Source: Gammaproteobacteria bacterium
GTDB lineage: Bacteria; Pseudomonadota; Gammaproteobacteria; Arenicellales; Poriferihabitantaceae
Direction: 5' to 3'
NCBI GenBank assembly: GCA_026709505.1
Contig: JAPOSW010000006.1
Location: 1-64,000, forward strand
DNA: 64,000 bases
Position numbers and translations under genes: made by a program. Below are positions 1-10,400 of this stretch, piece after piece. The number at the start of each line of letters is the position of its first letter. Positions within the stretch are counted from its first letter, which is position 1. A model generated the notes under the pieces. It ran no database searches, was not told the origin of the DNA, and was given only the letters and a program-made list of their open reading frames with translations.

Positions 1-246
1 GTCAGGAACTGGACATCAAAACGCAGCTTGTGTCAAGTGTGATATGGTGATAGGTCTTTAATGGCATCTTATTTCTATCAAAATCAAACCCGAAAACATA
101 CAAGGAACCGTATATGCAAATTAATATTTCTGCTTCCGGGCTGTCATTGTATAAATAATCCGGTTAAGCAGAAAATCAGATTGATTGTTTCCAGTGCAAC
201 TTGCCTCTGAGAATTTGCCCTGTCCGTTTCCTATTTGATTCAAGCC

Positions 247-1200
247 CCCAGTTCCAGTCCGAAGTGCAACACTGCCCCTGTCCATGAAGGCTACGCCTTC
301 ATGGACAGACAGGGGGGAAGACAGGATCCGGAAGTGCCCGTTCGATGCCGAAACGGCGACAGTCTCGACTTTCCGGCATTGCAGGCGATGCAGTCCGGCA
401 CTGCAAGGCCCGGTGCAGGCCCGGCAGGCGCATGCCTCCATCGCCCGCCGGTTGCGGGCACAGCTCAGGACCTGACCCGGCCAGGGAATCAGGGCGAGGG
501 CAGGACTTCGTGAAAGACCTCGAATGGCGTGAGGCAGCCCAGCACCTTGCGGGGGCGGCGGTTCAGGCGATCCTCGGCCTGACGCACTTCTTCCGCCGTG
601 ACCCGGGTCAGGCCGGTGCCCTTCGGAAAGTACTGGCGCACCAGGCCATTGGCGTGCTCGTTCAGGCCCCGCTCCCGGGAGTGGCAAGGAGTCGCAAGGC
701 AGAGCCCCGCCTCCAGCCCGGCGGAGATCTCCCGGTGACCGGCGAACTCCTTGCCGCTGTCCGCAGTCAGGGTGTGCATAAAGTCCCGGTGCGCTCCCAG
801 TCGCCGCAGCAGGTCTTCAGCCAAGGGTGCCGCGGCCCTCCTGGCCAGGAGCTCTAGACGGCCCTCGATCTGCTCCGGACTCCAGCCCTCCGTCCGCTTG
901 CGCGGAACGCCCGAAGCACGGCTGCGGCGGGCACAGCCCCTGTCCTGGGCCTGCCGATGGCGGGCGATCCCGCGGCTGATCGTGGCCGGACTCCGGCCCA
1001 GCTCCCTGGCGATCTCACGGATCGACAGGCCTCCGGACATCAGAACCTTGATCTGGCATCGTTCATCGCAGGCCAGCTGGCGGCAGCTCTTGCACATGAC
1101 AGTTCTCCGTTATGCTTGACATGGAGATTGTCATCCGCCCGCTGGCCGTCTGCAGCACGACGCCACCCTACAGGGTGTTGCACTTCAGAGTGGAATTGGG
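247..1200 (-). mobile_element. IS30-family insertion sequence, internally deleted derivative
   Basis: 26-bp imperfect terminal inverted repeats: 247-272 CCCAGTTCCAGTCCGAAGTGCAACAC and reverse complement of 1175-1200 CCCAATTCCACTCTGAAGTGCAACAC (3 mismatches). They flank a minus-strand ORF with IS30 N-terminal HTH and C-terminal motifs. Confidence 0.8.
489..1097 (-). pseudogene. IS30 family transposase, internally deleted
   Basis: N-terminal HTH (LSIREIARELGRSPATISRGIARH), WSPEQIEGRL, then directly LTADSGKEFAGH...NEHANGLVRQYFPKGTGL...LNRRPRKVLGCLTPFEV. The central segment with the first catalytic Asp (WEGDxx region) is absent; 202 aa versus about 320-380 aa for full-length IS30 transposases. 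Confidence 0.8.
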
Positions 1201-2052
1201 ATGTTTGACGTCCACCGCAAACTGAAACCGGACCTTGCTCTATTGGTGCGTGCGAAAAATAACCGGCGCATTGCCGGAGGTTCGCTGTTTGAACAGATGC
1301 GCACCCAGCCGGTTCGCCATCGGATGCCGGTCTGGGTGCCGAAGCGGTCGGGGCGTCGCGGGACCGGTACGCAGAAAGCGGTACTCAAGCGCGAGGCCCG
1401 GATGGCCGGTTGCGAGCTGCGCTGGAACGAGGTGACGATCCCCATCCCCCGGGACCGCAAGGCGGAAGTGGGCGAGCAGCCGGTGGTGCTGAACCTGGTC
1501 CATATTCGGGAGAGCGAGGAACCGGCCGATGATGCCAAGCGTCTCGAGTGGTTTCTGTATACCAGTCTGCCGGTTTCCAATGCCCGACAGGCACTGGATG
1601 TGATTCAGTACTACAAACTGAGGTGGCGCATCGAGGACTGGCACCGCATTCTCAAGAGCGGTTGCGATGTGGAATTGCTCGCCCACCGCACCGCAGCACG
1701 CCTGAAGCGCGCGATTGCCTTGCGGGCCGTAGTTGCCTGGCGGCTTGCGACCTTGCCCCTGCTGGGCCGGGAGACTCCGGGACTGGATCCTTCTGTGCTG
1801 TTTTCCGAAGTCGAGCTGGCGGTGATCCGTGACTTTGCCCGCTTCCGCAATCAAAAGCTGCCGGAGAATCTTGGACAGGCAGTCAAGATCCTAGCCATGA
1901 TGGGTGGCTGCCTCAATCGACCGAATGGTGCCCCGGCCGGAAGTCAGGTGATGTGGGAAGGATACAGTTATCTGTATGGCAATGCGCAGGTGATTGAACG
2001 AGCCAAGGCGCTCGGCATCGGCAGTGAAGTGTCTCGCATGATCACCGGGTGA
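1201..2052 (+). pseudogene. IS4 family transposase, N-terminally truncated
   Basis: C-terminal signature YYKLRWRIEDWHRILKSGC (YREK-like), MFDVHRKLKPDLALLVRAKNNRR. The N-terminal portion is missing and the ORF starts at the IS30 terminal repeat. Confidence 0.75.
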
Positions 2053-2179
2053 GGATCGGTACTGCTATCCAGTTCAATCTTGTTGTGCGGTGTTTTTGCT
2101 CCCAATTTCGCCCGAAATCCGCAAAACCGTGAAATTTTTACCCCTTTGCTGTGACGCTATTTGTGGGTAATAGGCAGCC

Positions 2180-2442
2180 CCTTGAGCCCCGCGCAGCGAG
2201 GGCTTCAGAGAGATCGTAGAACCGCTGCAGGTTGATCTAGTACTCTGGAGACGTGCTGTAGAATTTCGCCAATCGAAGCGCCGTTCCACGCTCAAGGCGG
2301 TTTCCTGTCTGATGAGCCGCTCAATGCGCGTGCGGGGCACGTGCAGGTGGCGGGCCAGTTCGATCACGCCAATATGTGGTCGGCTTGAGATAAAGCTCCT
2401 GAGGCACTTCCCCAGGATGGCGGGGTTCTTTAGCAAAGACAT
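2180..2442 (-). pseudogene. HigA/VapI-type HTH antitoxin pseudogene (frameshift and nonsense)
   Basis: Minus strand: SRPHIGVIELARHLHVPRTRIERLIRQETALS, then in another frame LRLAKFYSTSPEY*INLQRFYDLSEAL, matching the usual HigA continuation with one frameshift and a W-to-stop change. Confidence 0.6.
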
Positions 2443-2531
2443 GTTTCACCTCCTCAGTAGCAATCCACAATTTCGGCTTGCGGCGGGTCGCGACCTGGAC
2501 TGGTGTTACGATTGGATTTCTACAGGTCGGG

Positions 2532-3080
2532 CTATTGAAGAATGCTGTTCAGGGACAGCTCGCTGGCAGAAGTCCATAACTGCTTGGGATCACCCCAATG
2601 GACATCATGGCCGACAGGTTCGGAGACAACATACCATAAATCAACATCATTTGGATTGATACATGGATTGAGTGAGCTGGCCAATTGCTCAGTATCATGT
2701 AATCTTCCTTCCAACTCTACTAACGGACTTCCTCGCCATATATCCTGCCCGTCCCTATATTGTTGCATGGCTTGCCCAACGTGAAAATCAGCTACTCCAA
2801 TATCCTGAGACAGCACATCAATAAATTCTTGAATATTCATACCGCGTGAAGGATAAGCATACAGAGTAACCAGTAATTCCAGTTGCTCTGGCGCAATGAA
2901 AGCCTGTGCACTCCACCTGATTTTATCCACCAAGGTGACTTCGTTCAGGGTCACGGTCAAGTCGACACAGCCAGAGGAATGTGTTGTCCCATTCTGGGCA
3001 TTCAGCCCGGCAGAAAGCAAGAACATCAATATGCAGGACGGTAATGCTGGACTTAGTTTTTTTTTAGGGCTTATATACAT
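2532..3080 (-). CDS. Hypothetical secreted protein (signal peptide-like N-terminus)
   Basis: 182 aa ORF with N-terminal hydrophobic segment (LPSCILMFLLSAGLNA); no family recognised. Confidence 0.45.
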   Translation of the reverse strand: MYISPKKKLSPALPSCILMFLLSAGLNAQNGTTHSSGCVDLTVTLNEVTLVDKIRWSAQAFIAPEQLELLVTLYAYPSRGMNIQEFIDVLSQDIGVADFHVGQAMQQYRDGQDIWRGSPLVELEGRLHDTEQLASSLNPCINPNDVDLWYVVSEPVGHDVHWGDPKQLWTSASELSLNSILQ

Positions 3081-3290
3081 AACTGGACAAAGATAAAATT
3101 AAAATTGTGTCGACAAGCAACCTCAAACCAGCTCGAAAGACGTGAAAGTGGGGCCAATTCGGGGTTGACTGTCAATATCGACCCTTATTGCGGGGAAGAT
3201 TGACTTTTTCAAGTAATCTATATAAGTCCCTTTTTTCATTACACTCATCGAAAAATAGTTTTCAAATTAGTTAACAAGAAAATCGCCATC

Positions 3291-3660
3291 TCAAATTTGA
3301 AAGACATTGCGAATTACAACAATAACAAATGCTGGGAGGACTAGTCCCGATATATACAAGCGGACTGGGCCATGACGTGTCTCGGCCATAGCGATCAGGA
3401 AGCCAAAAAAGGCAGATATGACCAATACAAAAAGTGGCATAACATAGGTAATAAGCCCCTCAATCTCAAGCAAGGCATCAATGTCAACTACTATGAATGC
3501 ACCTGATACGAATAATGTAAGCGCCCCCAATGACGCATATGTGACTCTCAGCCGCCACCGCAGCGGCTTGTCCAGTCGCTGAAAATAGGTCTCATATACC
3601 GCATCAATGAATTTGTCGATGGATTTCTTGCGAGTTCGCCTTGATTCACGGATTTGCATT
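3291..3660 (-). CDS. Hypothetical membrane protein
   Basis: ORF from MQIRESRRTRKK; three predicted hydrophobic segments (YASLGALTLFVSGAFIVV, LITYVMPLFVLVISAFFGFLIAM, LYISGLVLPAFVIVVI). Start codon uncertain; the ORF track extends to 3740. Confidence 0.5.
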
Positions 3661-3740
3661 GAACTATGACCAGCTGGACCGGGGGATTTAGTTGTCGGAA
3701 CTATAACAGAATTTGCTGAATGGATACTAAACAGCATCAA

Positions 3741-3938
3741 ACCCCTAATCCATAAATAGAGATTTTTTTATCCGCTCTAGGCCGGGATTCTGTCGGACGC
3801 GGGGCCGGGGTGTTCCGGATCTGTCCGGAAGGCCGGATTCGGGGCATGGCGGCGCCGGTTTCCATGCCGGAACGCAGTGGCGGGTCGTGTTTCCTAGCCT
3901 GGAGCGGATAAAAAAATCTCTATTTATGGATTAGGGGT
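3741..3938. mobile_element. MITE-like element with 37-bp perfect terminal inverted repeats
   Basis: 3741-3777 ACCCCTAATCCATAAATAGAGATTTTTTTATCCGCTC is the exact reverse complement of 3902-3938 GAGCGGATAAAAAAATCTCTATTTATGGATTAGGGGT. The interior is GC-rich with no ORF. Confidence 0.75.
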
Positions 3939-4144
3939 ATACCACAAAAATTATTTTGGTTTACAATGTGCCCCGCCTCACGAGCGGCACATGACCTGCC
4001 TTCAGTGAGTTCGCTAGTGGGCTATCTCCCTACAATCTTCTTATACTATTGAACGTTGCAGCCATCATATTCTGAATCTCTGAGATTGGATGATGCGGAT
4101 ATTTTATAGTTGACCAGCATTACGTGTTCAGCTGGAGGCAAGCC

Positions 4145-4633
4145 ATGAGAAATAATGTTCTGGATGTTTTGAGATACCTGTTCGAGGGAAGTCATGGGAC
4201 TGGTATTGAAGCCATCACGGACGAACAGCAACAGCAAACAGTAGTAGACCAGCTGCAAGAGATGGGATTCGACGGGCATTCGATTAACCAAGCTTTCGAC
4301 TGGATACAGAACCTGTCTTTTCTTGATGGAGTCGATGATGGTGATGTGGGCAGTGCGCAGCGTGGCATTCGATATTACACTAATGAAGAAATCCAGCACC
4401 TGCCAGCCAGAATTCGAGGCTATATCATGGGCCTTGAGCAGGTCGGGATACTGGATACGGTTTCCCGGGAAATGGTTATCAATCAGTTGATGTTTCTGGA
4501 ACCGGAGTCGATCGAGCTGGATTCAGTCAAATGGGTGACCCTGGTGGTTCTGGATAATTATCCTGCTGGGCTGGGCTTGACGCTAACGGAAGAGAATATG
4601 GTGGTAGAAGGCAAATACCGCAGCATGCATTGA
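4145..4633 (+). CDS. smg: Smg family protein (DUF494)
   Basis: MRNNVLDVLRYLFEG... DUF494-like protein directly upstream of topA, the usual gammaproteobacterial order. Start chosen at the internal Met. Confidence 0.85.
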   Translation: MRNNVLDVLRYLFEGSHGTGIEAITDEQQQQTVVDQLQEMGFDGHSINQAFDWIQNLSFLDGVDDGDVGSAQRGIRYYTNEEIQHLPARIRGYIMGLEQVGILDTVSREMVINQLMFLEPESIELDSVKWVTLVVLDNYPAGLGLTLTEENMVVEGKYRSMH

Positions 4634-4693
4634 TGCATCTGGGGTTCATGTCCTGCCTCATAATTGACTGACAAACAACTATTGGGAACATAT

Positions 4694-7060
4694 ATGAGCG
4701 GCCCGCTGATCATCGTTGAATCTCCGGCAAAAGCCAAATCAATAACCCGTTATCTCGGTGGAGGGTTTAAGGCCCTGGCTTCCTATGGCCATGTCAGGCA
4801 GCTTCTTGGCAAGGATGGAGCAGTTGATCCTGAACAGGACTTTGACATGCGTTTTGAGACGGTCGACAAAAACAAGAAGCATGTCGATGCAATTGTCAGG
4901 CAGATGAAGAAATCGGATGCCCTGTATCTTGCAACCGACCCGGACCGGGAGGGTGAAGCAATATCCTGGCACCTGCTTGAACTTCTCAAGGAGAAAAAGG
5001 CCATTGGCCCCAAGCCAGTCTATCGGGTTGAGTTTTTCGAGATTACGCCGTCTGCAATTCAGGAGGCGGTAGAGAACCCTCGAGATATCTCTGGCAACCT
5101 GGTGGAGGCGCAACTCGCTCGCTCGGCCCTTGACCATCTTGTCGGCTTCAATCTCTCGCCGCTGTTGTGGAAGAAAATTCGTACAGGCCTCTCGGCAGGA
5201 CGGGTTCAAAGTCCCGCACTTCGCATGATTTGCGAGCGGGAGCAGGAAATTGATGCGTTTGAACCTCGGGAATACTGGACCATCGATGCAGACGTCTCTC
5301 AATCCGGACACAAATTCACGGCAAAACTCAGTACTTATGCGGGTGAGAAAGTACAGAAATTTTCCATTGCCGAAGAGAGCCGGGCAAAACTTGTCAGGCA
5401 GACGCTTGTAGAAGCAGCCGATGGAAAACTGGATGTGCTGGAAGTGGTTCATAAAGAGAAAAAGCGCAATCCAGCTCCTCCTTTCACTACCTCTACCCTG
5501 CAGCAGGAAGCGTCCAGAAAACTCCGGTTCACGACCCGGAAAACCATGCAGGTTGCCCAGCAGCTATATGAGGGGATTGACGTAAACGGCGAGTCAATTG
5601 GCTTGATTACCTACATGCGTACCGACTCGGTTTCGCTGGCCTCAACGGCAATCCGGGAAATGCGCAAGGCGATTTCCGAACGATACGGCGCCGAGATGCT
5701 GCCGAAAGCGCCGCGCCATTTCTCGAACAAGACCCGCAATGCACAGGAAGCACATGAGGGCATTCGCCCGACATCGGCAATGCGTTTTCCGAGAAACCTG
5801 AAGCACGCCCTGTCCGAAGACCAGCACAAGCTCTACCAGTTGATCTGGAACCGGACCATAGCGAGTCAAATGATGCATGCAGTCATCAATACCACAGCTG
5901 TCGACCTGGGAGTCGGTCCGGCTGATGAGACCGGTAGCGAGGGCACGGGCATGTCAATATCGCCGCCAGCGGGGATATTCAGGGCAAGCGGGTCCACCAT
6001 CCGCAACCCGGGCTTCATGTCGGTTTACCTGGAAGATCAGGATGACGTTCCGGATTCGGACAGGAAAGAGGTACTCTTGCCAAGTCTCAAAAAGGGCATG
6101 CAGGTGGACTTGCTTGAAATCAAGGCCGAGCAGCATTTCACTGAACCACCGCCCCGGTTTAATGAAGCCAGCCTGGTCAAGGCACTGGAGGGTCATGGGA
6201 TTGGAAGGCCATCGACCTATGCATCAATAATCAGCACCCTGCAAAATCGCGGGTATGCAGAACTGGATGCCCGACGGTTCAAGCCGACTGATACCGGCAA
6301 GATCGTCAACAGGTTCCTTTCCGAGCACTTCACGCGCTACGTAGACTATGAATTCACGGCCGAAATGGAGAGCGAACTCGATGCAATATCCCGCGGAGAG
6401 AAAAAGTGGAAGGAGTTCATGAAGCACTTCTGGATGGATTTTTCAAAACAGGTGATGGAAAAAGACGAAACACTGACTCGGGCCGATGTCAATCAGGCCA
6501 GAGCACTGGGAGATGACCCAAAAACCGGCAAACCCGTTTCAGTCCGTTTGGGTCGCTATGGCCCTTATGCGCAGATCGGATCTCGAGACGATGAAGCCCC
6601 CCCGCGATTTGCGAGCCTGCTTCCCGGACAGCAGCTTGACTCAATCATGCTGGATGAGGCACTGGCACTTTTTGCATTCCCGCGGCAGCTAGGGCAGAGT
6701 CAAGATGAAGAAAACGTAACGGTCAACATGGGGCGTTATGGACCTTATGTGAAGTGTGGCAAGGACAATGCCTCGCTGAAGAAGGATCAGGATCCCGGCA
6801 CCATCGATTTGCAGGCTGCCCTTGAACTGATTGCCGAGAAAAGAGCATTTGATGCCAATCGCCTGATAAAGAAGTTTGAAGAACAGGGAATTCAGGTGCT
6901 GAACGGTCGATATGGCCCTTATGTGACCGATGGGAAAAAGAACGTGACATTGCCCAAGACCATAAACGAACCTGGATCGCTCACTCTTGAAGAATGCCTG
7001 GAATTAATCCGGAACAAGCCCAAATCAGCCAAGCGGCCTAGTACCCGTTCTGGAAAGTAG
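4694..7060 (+). CDS. topA: DNA topoisomerase I
   Basis: Toprim start PLIIVESPAKAKSI, YLATDPDREGEAISWH, active-site region LITYMRTDSVSLA, C-terminal GRYGPYV repeats. Likely start MSGPLI. Confidence 0.95.
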   Translation: MSGPLIIVESPAKAKSITRYLGGGFKALASYGHVRQLLGKDGAVDPEQDFDMRFETVDKNKKHVDAIVRQMKKSDALYLATDPDREGEAISWHLLELLKEKKAIGPKPVYRVEFFEITPSAIQEAVENPRDISGNLVEAQLARSALDHLVGFNLSPLLWKKIRTGLSAGRVQSPALRMICEREQEIDAFEPREYWTIDADVSQSGHKFTAKLSTYAGEKVQKFSIAEESRAKLVRQTLVEAADGKLDVLEVVHKEKKRNPAPPFTTSTLQQEASRKLRFTTRKTMQVAQQLYEGIDVNGESIGLITYMRTDSVSLASTAIREMRKAISERYGAEMLPKAPRHFSNKTRNAQEAHEGIRPTSAMRFPRNLKHALSEDQHKLYQLIWNRTIASQMMHAVINTTAVDLGVGPADETGSEGTGMSISPPAGIFRASGSTIRNPGFMSVYLEDQDDVPDSDRKEVLLPSLKKGMQVDLLEIKAEQHFTEPPPRFNEASLVKALEGHGIGRPSTYASIISTLQNRGYAELDARRFKPTDTGKIVNRFLSEHFTRYVDYEFTAEMESELDAISRGEKKWKEFMKHFWMDFSKQVMEKDETLTRADVNQARALGDDPKTGKPVSVRLGRYGPYAQIGSRDDEAPPRFASLLPGQQLDSIMLDEALALFAFPRQLGQSQDEENVTVNMGRYGPYVKCGKDNASLKKDQDPGTIDLQAALELIAEKRAFDANRLIKKFEEQGIQVLNGRYGPYVTDGKKNVTLPKTINEPGSLTLEECLELIRNKPKSAKRPSTRSGK

Positions 7061-7454
7061 TTGCTGCTGTCCTTTTCAGGATTGTATCGTTGCGGTGATG
7101 GTTCGGAGTCGTTGACTATGGAAGAATGACCATTGGTATTCCCATTGCAGACCGGATCGCGATCACACTGTAAGGCGCAATGCCATCCATCCGATTCCCC
7201 GTCTTTGCCATGGTTGCGGTTCGTACCGCTCTGTCCAGATGGGGAATGTCATGGAAAAGCCGGTAGTCCAGTAGCAGAAATGGGCTATCGTTCTCTACCT
7301 GAACCTTGCCACCCTCGAGAGATGTTCATTATGAATGGACTTCGGGATGTCGGTGTTTCCCAGCCCGGGGCATGGTTCGCGCTCCTCAGGAAACTGAAGA
7401 CGAGTTCCTGATTTTTGCCCCATAATAACGGGGTAAAACAAGATCCGGGATCGA

Positions 7455-10400
7455 ATGGATACATTGCCTGAACACTTTTCTGCCCGGTGCCTGTCGATTG
7501 ATCTGGAAGTCCACCCGAAAACCAGAAAAATCCTTTCCATTGGCGCCTATCGTCAGGAACCGGAATCGACTCTGTACCTGGCCGACAGGCAGGTCCGCTC
7601 TGACATAAATAAACTTGATCTTTTTGCAAGCGGTACTGATTTTCTTCTGGGCCACAACCTGATTATCTTTGATCGTGAACACCTTCAGGCCGCTGCCCCA
7701 AATCTGGAACTCTTGCAGCATCCTTGTATCGACACCCTCTGGCTAAATCCTCTCGCCTTTCCCAAAAACCCCTATCACAAACTGGTCAAGCATTACCAAG
7801 ATCCCTCGATTCTTGGCGATCAGAGAAATAATCCTGAACAGGATGCCCAGCTAGCACTGCAGATCTTATGCGATCAACAACAAGCCTTCCAGAACGATAC
7901 TGAGCGAGACTTGCTGGATATTTTTCACGGGTTGACTGCCTCTGGAACCGATGCAACGGGGTTTGATGCATTTTTTGAGTTTGTACGGAAAGACGCAAGA
8001 CCTTCTATTGAGTCAACTAGGCTCAAGATCACCAAGTGGCTATCCACCAGAGGCTGCCTGACATACAGCAGCGAGATTATCGGTAACCCGCAATCATCAA
8101 ACTGGGCCCTGTCCTACGCTCTGGCATGGATTTCAGTCGCCGGGGGAAATTCGGTCATGCCACCTTGGGTATTCCACACCCATCCCGAATCCGTGACAAT
8201 CGTCCGCAAGCTGCGAGATACCGCCTGTGGCAATCCCGAATGCAGCTGGTGCCGGGAGTATCATGACCCAAAGCAGGAACTGAAGCGCTGGTTTGGTTTT
8301 GATAATTTCCGGTCCGCGCCAATAGATCCCGAGTCTGAGAGACCCATGCAAGAGGTGATTGTCGAATCCTCAATGTCTGCCAAACATGTCCTGGGAATAC
8401 TGCCCACCGGTACAGGCAAGTCCCTTTGCTATCAGCTGCCGGGTCTCTCGCGCTACCATAAAACCGGATCGCTCACGGTAGTCATCTCCCCACTGGTTGC
8501 CCTGATGGCAGATCAGGTCGATGGCATGGAGAAAAACGGGATTACCTGTGCCGCAACCATCAATGGAATGCTGTCATATCCGGAACGAAGCGAAACCCTC
8601 GACTTGGTTCGCTTGGGTGATGTCGGCATCCTGATTATTTCCCCCGAACAACTGCGTAATCGCACAGTACGCAAGACCTTGAGTCAACGCCATATCGGTG
8701 CCTGGGTTATCGATGAGGCCCATTGCCTCTCCAAGTGGGGCCATGATTTTCGTCCGGATTACCGCTATCTGGCCCGCTTTATTGAAGAGAGCTCAAACGA
8801 GGGTGAACCATCCCCAGTCCTCGCCCTGACTGCTACGGCAAAACCCGAAGTCAAGCATGATCTGGTTCAGCATTTCCGTAAAAATCTCAATATAGACATG
8901 AATGTATTTGATGGTGGCAGTTCTCGCACCAATCTGGAGTTCATGGTCGTTCAGACCGACCTTGCCAGAAAACCTGAGGATATCTACCGAATTCTCGAAT
9001 CAGACCTCCTTAAAAGCCAACAGGGTAGCGCCATTATCTATTGTGCCTTTCGCAAAGACACTGAGGACATGGCCAGGTTTCTGAAGCTGAAAAAGGTTGG
9101 TGCTGAACATTTTCATTCCCAGTTAACTCCGGATGCAAAAAAGACTGTTCAGAGTCAATTTATTGAGGGAAAGATTCGCGTAATTGTTGCCACTAATGCA
9201 TTTGGCATGGGCATCGACAAACCGGATGTGCGTTTGGTCATCCATGCCGATATTCCAGGCTCTCTCGAAAACTACATGCAGGAAGCAGGCCGGGCCGGGC
9301 GCGATCGTGCCCCTGCTCGCTGTGTCCTGTTGTTTACCAAGGACGATATTGAGAAGCAGTTTGGCATGTCAGCCCGCTCCCGGCTGACCCGCCAGGAAAT
9401 TACCGGCATCCTCAGAGCGCTCAGAAAAATCGACAAAAGGAACCGCAGACATGGAAGTCGCCATGAAACTGGAGAAGTCGTGGTCACATCAGGCGAAATC
9501 CTGCTCGATGATGAAGAAGGGCTGTTTCAACGGGATGAGGCTACCAACGATACCCGAGTCAAGACCGCAATCTCCTGGCTGGAAGATGCCATTTTGCTGA
9601 CCCGGGAAGAAAATCGCGTTCAGATTTTCCCCTCTTCCCTGCTGGTCGGTTCCATCGAAGATGCCAAATCAAGACTGAATGGACGTGAGAGTATCAAGGC
9701 ATCTTATCGAACCAAGCTTCTCGATATAACAAGCAAGCTGATCCGGTCTGATCCGGACGAAGGGATATCGACGGATGAACTAATGGGAATTACCGGCTTC
9801 ACCCCGGAGCAAATCCAGAAGGCGCTGCACGATCTTGAGGAATTGGGCATTGCGAATAACGACACGGCACTGACTGCTTATATTCATGCCGGAGTAGAAC
9901 GAAATTCACTCCAACGCTTTGACGATGCCAGGGAACTTGAATCCGAACTGATCGGCTATCTTCGCGAAGATGCTCCCGATCTGAGTGTAGATGAAACTTC
10001 GAACCTGCATATGCGTATTGCCTGCCAACGCCTGAAAGACGATGGCATTGTCAACGTCCTGCCAGAACGGGTCTTGCGAATTCTTCGGGGCCTCTCTCAG
10101 GACGGGCGTGATGATCAGGGCAAAGGCTCTATCGATTTGCGCAGTCTGCGTATGGAACATGTCTCAATTACATTGCGTCGAGAATGGGAATCGCTGGATG
10201 CAACAGCGCAATTACGCCGTGATGCCGCGTATGTCTTGCTCCGGCACTGGCTGGGCCGCCTGCCTAGCGGTGCACGAGGAACCGATCTTCTCGTTGATAC
10301 CAACTGGGGTGACTTGCGATCATCGCTGTCCACGGATCTCGATCTAAAAGCCAGAGTCAAGAACATTGACGGCCTGTTACGACGTTCCCTGATGTGGCTT

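Noticed and set aside
121-857. ORFs 121-687 (-), 235-513 (+), 345-857 (+)
   Set aside because: Overlap the IS30 derivative ends or run antisense to its transposase; composition typical of chance ORFs in GC-rich sequence.
4739-5452. Long antisense ORFs inside topA and other housekeeping genes (e.g. 4739-5452, 40815-41123, 18863-19081)
   Set aside because: Opposite-strand shadows of clearly coding genes with no recognisable motifs.
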